This document shows positions 59,036 through 64,000 of a stretch of DNA of 64,000 bases, piece after piece; positions within the stretch are counted from its first letter, which is position 1, and each line of letters begins with the position of its first letter. The stretch lies in NCBI GenBank assembly GCA_963730395.1, contig CAVSSK010000007.1, positions 62,001 to 126,000 of the forward strand, given 5' to 3'. The translations under genes and the position numbers were made by a program. The notes under the pieces are model-generated. The model had not been told where the DNA came from. It worked only from the letters and a program-made list of their open reading frames with translations, and ran no database searches. Origin of the DNA: Bog-473 sp963730395 (GTDB taxonomy: Bacteria; Actinomycetota; Acidimicrobiia; Acidimicrobiales; RAAP-2).

Positions 59036-61825
59036 TCATCGGCTGGTGAACCGGTAGCTCCCGCTCCCAACCGACAGGACAGCGACGCCGTCCGCCACCG
59101 AGTAGACGGACACGCCGGGCGCCTTGGCGACGGGGGCGCCCCCCTCGCGTACGCTCGAGGTCCCGCTGGCCGGCAGGTGCACCAGGGCGGAGGCGTTGGC
59201 GGGGACGGCGAGCACGAGCGCCACGCCCGAGCCCCGCCGCTGCCACGACACCGAGACCGGCCCGGCGACGGTCGGCACCGATCCCGACGCCCGCCCCAGC
59301 CCGCTCGAGGGCGGGGCGACGGAGAGCCGAACCGTGCCGTCGGGGTTGGGCTCCATCAGCGACACCCCGAGCAGGGACTCCTGCATGGCGACCAGCGCCG
59401 AGGAGCCCCACCCGTGCGACATGGAGTCGCCGATCAGGTCGCTGGGCTGCCACATCTCCCACGTGAAGGTCCCGCCAGCCTCCACGATGTGGGCCCAGCC
59501 CGGGACGGACGCATCCGTCAGGGTGTGCACCATCGCGTCGGGCTTCCCCGCAGCGGCAAGGGCACGGAGGAGCTCGAGGCCGTGGTTCGGGGCCAGGTCG
59601 ATACCGAGGCTCGCCACGTAGGCACCCACGGACGCCGTGTCGGCGGCCGGCACGACGCCATAGGCAAGCGCCAGCGCGTTGGCCTCCTGCGAGGCATGCC
59701 CGCTCTGTGCGCCATTGGCATACAGGCCGTCCACGTACGTTCCGTCACTGCGCCGTAAGGCGCCGTTGATCGCCGCCGTGAGCTGAGTCGCCCGGGCCCG
59801 CCACGTCGAGACACCGCCGGCATCGCCGGCGAGGGAGGCGAGTTGGGATACGCGACCGAACGCGTTGACGGAGAGGACATTGCTCGCCGTGTCCGCCGCC
59901 ACGGAGAGGTCGTAGCCGTACACGGGATCGCCGTTGCTGGTGTCGGCGAGTCCGTAGAGCAGCCCGGTGGGGCTCCGCCGAGCCGTCCAGAGCCACTCGG
60001 CCGCTTTGGTGGCAGATGTGTAGTGCAAGACGGCGGTGTCCCGATCGCCCGTCGAGACGTAGTAGCGCCACAGCCATTCGGGATAGCGCGCCGTGAAGGT
60101 CGCGTAGGAGCGCGCACCATCGCCGTTGGGGTAGACCGCGTTGACCCGTCCGTCCGGCCAGTACCGGGTCTGGCCGCGGGCGACGTCCCGCAGCCCCTGC
60201 CAACTCAGGTTCTGGTCGCCGTAGGCCCGCATGATCGCTTCCGACTCGTTGGCGGCGTCCCACACGAACTGGCCCTTCTCCCGGGTCGGCGTGTCGACGA
60301 ACTGCTCGTGGCTGCAGTACAGGCAGGAGTGTGCCGTGAGCCGCCAGACCGCGTTGAGCATGCGGCTGTCGGACGAGAAGGTGGCCATCGGGACGTCGGG
60401 CATCGCCGCGTGCCTCGTGATAGCCGTGACCTGGTCCCGGCCGATGGGTTGGCCGGGATCGTCGATCTGTAGATAGCGGAACCCGAAATAGGTGAAGGCC
60501 TCGAAGGCCTGGCGGCCGGGACCCATGATGTAGGAGAACGAGAGGTTCGTCTGCTGCGTGCCGTGCAACGTCGAGACCTGGCCGTCGGGATCGAGCAGGT
60601 ACCCCACGCGCATCGACAGCGTCCTTCCGGGCTGTCCCCCGGAGAGCTCCACCCTCGGCCGCGCCGCGTAGACGGCGCCGAAGTCGGCCACCACCGTGCC
60701 CCCCGTCAGCGTCTGCAGGCTCACCGGCAGCACGGGTGACTCCCGGATCGACGTCCGCTGTGCAAATGTCCGGGCGAAGGGCGGAGTGCCGGCAGGGCCG
60801 ACCACGGTGACGGCCGACCAGGCGCTGTCGTCGTAGCCGGGACTCGACCATCCCCGTGGATGGGCCCGCCCGTCGACCCATTCCACGAAGTCCCCGACGT
60901 CGGAGTTGCGCAGAGGTGAGGGCAGCCACTCGGCGGGCTGCTCGCGCCAGCCCGCGTCCGACCCGACGACGACGTGGCGGCCGTCCTCGTACCAGAGAGA
61001 CAACTCGAAGAGGAGCCCCGGCGCGGACGCCGGCCTTCCCTGCCCCGGCCCGTACCAGCGATGGAGCACGCCGATCGCCATGCGCCTCCCACCGGTGACC
61101 GATCCCGTCAGATCGACCGCTCGCGCGTACTGCTCGTCGGGGTACGAGAAGCTGGGCCAGGCGTCCACCGGCGCCCCGTCCACGTACAGCCGGTACGTGT
61201 GCGCCGCCGAGATGTACGCCGTGGCGCGCCGCAGGGCGCCCGCCGGCGGTGTCACCACGGTGCGGACATAGGTCACACGGTCGGGCTGCAAGGAGCTTCC
61301 AGCAGGGCGCAACCACTGAGCCTCCCAGTCGCCGGGCCGCAGTGCAGTCGAGAAGCGCGCCCGAGACGACGTGGGTCCCCACCTCTCGCCGTAGCCGCGC
61401 GCCTGCACGGTCCACTCGTACGCCGCGTCCGCCGCCAGGGGTGGCCCCGCATAGGCGACGAACGCCTGGCGTGCCGACGGAACCGGACCGCTGTCCCAGG
61501 CGACGCCGCCGTGACCCGGGTCGGTCCGGGTCACCACGACCCGGTAGCCCGTCTGTTGCACCTCGCGTCCTGTCGCCTGCAGAGTCCAGGCGAACGAGCA
61601 GTCGTCCGGGTCGACACCCACCGGGGCGACCGCACCGTTGACCGTGAGCCCGCCCGCCCGCAGGGGGCCCGGCGGACCGGCCGGCAGGGCGGTGCCCGCC
61701 ACGGGCCACTCGGCGTCCTCCGCTCCGGCCATCGGGCCGCCAGCTGGGAGGGCGCCCGCCACCGCGACGCCGGCAGCGACGCCGGCCGAGGAGCCGAGGA
61801 ACGTGCGACGCCCGAACCTGCTCAC
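59036..61825 (-). CDS. Tat-exported alpha-L-rhamnosidase-like glycoside hydrolase (GH78)
   Basis: A 929-residue protein: Tat signal (RFGRRTFLGSSAGVAAGVAVAG), a fibronectin-like N-terminal domain, a carbohydrate-binding-type beta domain, then an (alpha/alpha)6 barrel with EQFVDTPTREKGQFVWDAANESEAIMRAYGD (the GH78 catalytic-base region) and WPDGRVNAVYPNGDGARSY, and an end domain. GH78 releases terminal L-rhamnose from plant or microbial glycans. GTG 61825 overlaps the NHL-gene stop (GTGA at 61822), so the two exported proteins are co-translated. Confidence 0.85.
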   Translation of the reverse strand: MSRFGRRTFLGSSAGVAAGVAVAGALPAGGPMAGAEDAEWPVAGTALPAGPPGPLRAGGLTVNGAVAPVGVDPDDCSFAWTLQATGREVQQTGYRVVVTRTDPGHGGVAWDSGPVPSARQAFVAYAGPPLAADAAYEWTVQARGYGERWGPTSSRARFSTALRPGDWEAQWLRPAGSSLQPDRVTYVRTVVTPPAGALRRATAYISAAHTYRLYVDGAPVDAWPSFSYPDEQYARAVDLTGSVTGGRRMAIGVLHRWYGPGQGRPASAPGLLFELSLWYEDGRHVVVGSDAGWREQPAEWLPSPLRNSDVGDFVEWVDGRAHPRGWSSPGYDDSAWSAVTVVGPAGTPPFARTFAQRTSIRESPVLPVSLQTLTGGTVVADFGAVYAARPRVELSGGQPGRTLSMRVGYLLDPDGQVSTLHGTQQTNLSFSYIMGPGRQAFEAFTYFGFRYLQIDDPGQPIGRDQVTAITRHAAMPDVPMATFSSDSRMLNAVWRLTAHSCLYCSHEQFVDTPTREKGQFVWDAANESEAIMRAYGDQNLSWQGLRDVARGQTRYWPDGRVNAVYPNGDGARSYATFTARYPEWLWRYYVSTGDRDTAVLHYTSATKAAEWLWTARRSPTGLLYGLADTSNGDPVYGYDLSVAADTASNVLSVNAFGRVSQLASLAGDAGGVSTWRARATQLTAAINGALRRSDGTYVDGLYANGAQSGHASQEANALALAYGVVPAADTASVGAYVASLGIDLAPNHGLELLRALAAAGKPDAMVHTLTDASVPGWAHIVEAGGTFTWEMWQPSDLIGDSMSHGWGSSALVAMQESLLGVSLMEPNPDGTVRLSVAPPSSGLGRASGSVPTVAGPVSVSWQRRGSGVALVLAVPANASALVHLPASGTSSVREGGAPVAKAPGVSVYSVADGVAVLSVGSGSYRFTSR

Positions 61826-63033
61826 CCGATCATCCGCACCGTGTCGAGGGTGGCGTCGCTGTAGTACGCGCCTCCGGTCGGGGAGACCACGATGCCGAGT
61901 GGCGTGCCCATCGGTGTCAGGACCCAGCTCGTGCCGTCCCCGAGCCCCGCGTCGGTCTTCACGGGGAGGGCGCCGGCCACGGTGTAGAGGTCGCCCGGCG
62001 CCATCGGGCGCCCGAAGAGCGTCCCGGCGGTGGCCGGGACGACCCGGATGACGTGCATGAAGCCGTCCGTGACGAACAGCGCCCCCGTCGGCCCGACGGC
62101 GAGTCCCCGGGGGTCGTTGAGCTCCGCGGTCGGGCCCGTGGCGGAGAGGCCGTCGGCGAGGTACGGCCCGTAGGTCCCCGTCCCGCCCACCACCACCCCG
62201 ATGTCGCCCGCGCCCACCGCGGTGCCGTAGTAGGTCCCGGCGTGCGGGGAGGCGAGCAGCACGGACTGGTCGCCGTTGTCGGCCACGAGCAGGTCGCCGG
62301 CGCCGTCGACCGTGACGGCCACCGGGTCCCACAGCTGCGCCGACGCGACCGGGCCACCCTGGCCGGCTGTGCCGCAGACGCCGGTGCCCGCCACGGTGGT
62401 GAGGTGCCCCGCGGTGACCGCCCGCTCGAAGAGCGTGGCGCTGTGGGCCGGCAGCACCCGAACCCGGCAGTTGGCGGTGTCGGCGATGAACAGGTCGCCC
62501 GTCGCGTCGACTGCGACGCCCGTGGGCTGGTCCAGCTGGCTGGTCGCGGCGGTGCGGCCGTCGCCGTTGAAGCCCGCCCGCCCCGTGCCGGCGACCGTGA
62601 ACGCCGCGCCCGACCCGACAGGGCGCACCTCCTGTACGCGTTGTGCGGTGGCCTCGGCGATGTACACGTCCCCCTGCGCGTCGACCGCCACCCCGCTCGG
62701 GTGGCCGATGGAGCCCGGGCCCGAGCACGAGCCCCCGACGAGGGTGGTGACGCGTCCCGACCTGAGGTGCAGCCCGTAGGACGTCCCGGCGCGAGCCGGC
62801 AGGATCAGGACCCGGCAGTGTCCCGTGTCGGCGACGAAGAGGTCCCCGGCCGCATCGAGGGCGATGCCACCGGGCGCGTCCAGCTGCCCGCGGCCCACCA
62901 CAGTGGTGACGCCCGGTGCGTTCCCCGCCGCGGTGCCGCCGTCCGCCGGCTCCGACGCCGACGCTGTGCCGAGCGCAACCAGCCCGACCAGCCCCGCCAG
63001 AGGCAACAGGTGTCGGCCCACGGCGCACATCAT
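61822..63033 (-). CDS. exported NHL-repeat beta-propeller protein
   Basis: A 403-residue protein with an N-terminal signal (LLPLAGLVGLVALGTASA) and about six NHL-type blades (DAPGGIALDAAGDLFVADTGHCRVLIL, GHPSGVAVDAQGDVYIAEATAQRVQEV, DQPTGVAVDATGDLFIADTANCRVRVL, and so on). Cysteines repeated at ADTGHC and ADTANC may form disulfides. Extracellular binding or lyase roles are both known for such propellers. ATG 63033. Its gene is directly upstream of the rhamnosidase gene. Confidence 0.83.
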   Translation of the reverse strand: MMCAVGRHLLPLAGLVGLVALGTASASEPADGGTAAGNAPGVTTVVGRGQLDAPGGIALDAAGDLFVADTGHCRVLILPARAGTSYGLHLRSGRVTTLVGGSCSGPGSIGHPSGVAVDAQGDVYIAEATAQRVQEVRPVGSGAAFTVAGTGRAGFNGDGRTAATSQLDQPTGVAVDATGDLFIADTANCRVRVLPAHSATLFERAVTAGHLTTVAGTGVCGTAGQGGPVASAQLWDPVAVTVDGAGDLLVADNGDQSVLLASPHAGTYYGTAVGAGDIGVVVGGTGTYGPYLADGLSATGPTAELNDPRGLAVGPTGALFVTDGFMHVIRVVPATAGTLFGRPMAPGDLYTVAGALPVKTDAGLGDGTSWVLTPMGTPLGIVVSPTGGAYYSDATLDTVRMIG

Positions 63034-63127
63034 GCCGGTTGGGGGGGCGGCCGGCTCGGGCGGCGGGCCATAGTGGACGGCGCACCGACCGCGCCGACGC
63101 ATGGACCGTGAAAGGAAGGAGGCCATC

Positions 63128-63883
63128 GTGCCCGCACCCGAAGAAGCCCTCAACGCCCGGAACGTCATGTTCACGGGCGCCGACGGGGCGCAGATCAACG
63201 CCTACCAGGCCGTCCCCGGAGGTGACGGCCCCTTCGGCGGGGTTCTCGTCATTCACCACCTGCCGGGCTGGGACTCGGGCACCAAGGAGATCACGCGCAG
63301 GTTCGCCGCCTTCGGCTACAACGCGATCTGCCCCAACCTGTACTCCCGCCAGGGACTCGATGTGGATCCCGACGACGCCGCGGCCGCGACGCGCGAGGCC
63401 GGCGGGATCCCCGACGAGCAGTTCGTCGGAGACGCCGGGGCCGCCATCGAGGCCCTGCGCGCCCTCCCGACCTCCAACGGGAAGGTGGGCGTCATCGGCT
63501 ACTGCTCGGGTGGCCGGCACTCCTTCCTCACCGCCGTGAGCCTGCCCGTCGATGCCGCCGTCGACTGCTACGGGGCCTTCGTGACCGGCACCGTCCCCGA
63601 CGGCTTCCCCCTGAGGGTCACGCCGCTGGTCGATCGCACCTCGGACCTCGCCTGTCCGCTGCTCGGTCTGTTCGGCAACGAGGACCAGTTCCCGAGCCCC
63701 GAGCAGGTCGACGAGCTCGAGGCCGCACTGAAAGCGGCCGGCAAGACGTACGAGTTCCACCGCTACGACGGTGCCGGCCATGCCTTCTTCGCGGTGGATC
63801 GCCCGGCCTACCGGCCCGAGACCGCGGTCGACGGTTGGCAGCGCATCTTCGAGTGGTACGGGCGCTACCTGGCGGGGGACTGA
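63128..63883 (+). CDS. dienelactone hydrolase family protein
   Basis: A 251-residue alpha/beta hydrolase with the DLH triad: nucleophile Cys in GYCSGGRHS, Asp in LFGNEDQFPS, His in GAGHAFFAV. It hydrolyses dienelactones or other carboxylic esters, typical of aromatic degradation. AAGGAGG at 63116-63122 favours GTG 63128 over ATG 63101. It is divergent from the NHL gene across a 94-base gap and followed 2 bases later by the next gene. Confidence 0.88.
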   Translation: MPAPEEALNARNVMFTGADGAQINAYQAVPGGDGPFGGVLVIHHLPGWDSGTKEITRRFAAFGYNAICPNLYSRQGLDVDPDDAAAATREAGGIPDEQFVGDAGAAIEALRALPTSNGKVGVIGYCSGGRHSFLTAVSLPVDAAVDCYGAFVTGTVPDGFPLRVTPLVDRTSDLACPLLGLFGNEDQFPSPEQVDELEAALKAAGKTYEFHRYDGAGHAFFAVDRPAYRPETAVDGWQRIFEWYGRYLAGD

Positions 63884-63885
63884 CC

Positions 63886-64000
63886 ATGTGCTCCTACCTC
63901 ACCGTCGCCACCGACATCGCGGGCAGCGCCAAGGGGCCGCAGGGCTGGTTCGGGGTCACCTCGGCCCAGGTCTACTTCGACCATCCCGTTCCATGCGCCG
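63886..64000 (+). CDS. conserved small protein (DUF6295-like), partial
   Basis: The first 38 codons are visible: MCSYLTVATDIAGSAKGPQG and WFGVTSAQVYFDHPVPCA. The opening MC(S/T)YLT, GWFxV, and YxDHP resemble a small actinobacterial family I recall as DUF6295; its function is unknown. It starts 2 bases after the dienelactone hydrolase stop and is cut by the window end. Confidence 0.55.
   Translation, partial: MCSYLTVATDIAGSAKGPQGWFGVTSAQVYFDHPVPCA

Noticed and set aside
59036..63781. One reading frame of ~1580 codons across the whole minus strand
   Set aside because: It merges the GH78 gene with antisense of the NHL and dienelactone hydrolase genes. High-GC DNA lacks chance stops. The Tat start at 61825 and GTGA overlap define the real gene.

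Overview
The window is high-GC DNA whose genes are packed into short, often overlapping runs and frequently start with GTG. Gene content points to an actinobacterium, most likely an Acidimicrobiia-like lineage. The evidence is an F420-type LLM oxidoreductase, a DevS/DevR-like pair with dormancy-type proteins, a LexA box of the CGAAC-N4-GTTCG type at recA, the rimO-pgsA-cinA gene order, and exported proteins with GYW..ASDGG repeats. Lineage is inference from gene content; no ribosomal RNA gene is present.

Layout. 1-5.5 kb: end of a pxpA-pxpB/C (5-oxoprolinase) operon, a TauE exporter, an EthD-like protein, a CYTH-CHAD protein and a Nudix hydrolase, followed by a hairpin-rich gap (5472-5670). 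5.7-20.5 kb: a stress/dormancy island. It holds an XRE-PPOX protein, Zn-alcohol and aldehyde dehydrogenases with DUF779, a GNAT/deacetylase/USP operon, two more USPs, a divergent GAF histidine kinase and NarL-type regulator, small unknown proteins, a STAS protein, a phosphotransferase-like/AAA kinase protein, a DUF1918 protein, a MacB/LolD-type ABC pair and a CBS protein. Seven upstream regions here share a 17-bp element close to nnGGACnTTCGGCCCTA, which resembles a DevR/DosR box. I infer a DevR-type regulon. 20.8-31 kb: CoA-transferase, sulfatase, a Tat-signal protein with a DUF4331 protein, a beta-helix/GYW-repeat exported protein, a CLC channel and a DHFR-like reductase. A 65-bp direct repeat and tRNA-Ser(GCT) follow.

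31.7-45.5 kb: rimO, pgsA and cinA, then an OmpR/HisKA two-component system with tandem TCACAGC-like heptads upstream, two glycosyltransferases, a macrodomain protein, two paralogous secreted proteins, and recA with a LAGLIDADG intein. 45.6-52 kb: methyltransferase, DUF3048 lipoprotein, a Tat-exported dimethylformamidase-like protein, acyltransferase, serB and a hemolysin III protein. 52-59 kb: a group of acyl-CoA, F420 and amidohydrolase genes of catabolic type. 59-64 kb: an exported GH78 rhamnosidase-like enzyme with an NHL protein, a dienelactone hydrolase, and the start of a small conserved gene.

Five genes (pxpB/C, phosphotransferase-AAA kinase, beta-helix protein, CLC channel, methyltransferase) each need removal of exactly one extra base to restore a full-length product. 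This uniform pattern suggests insertion errors in the assembly more than gene decay, but the sequence alone cannot settle it.
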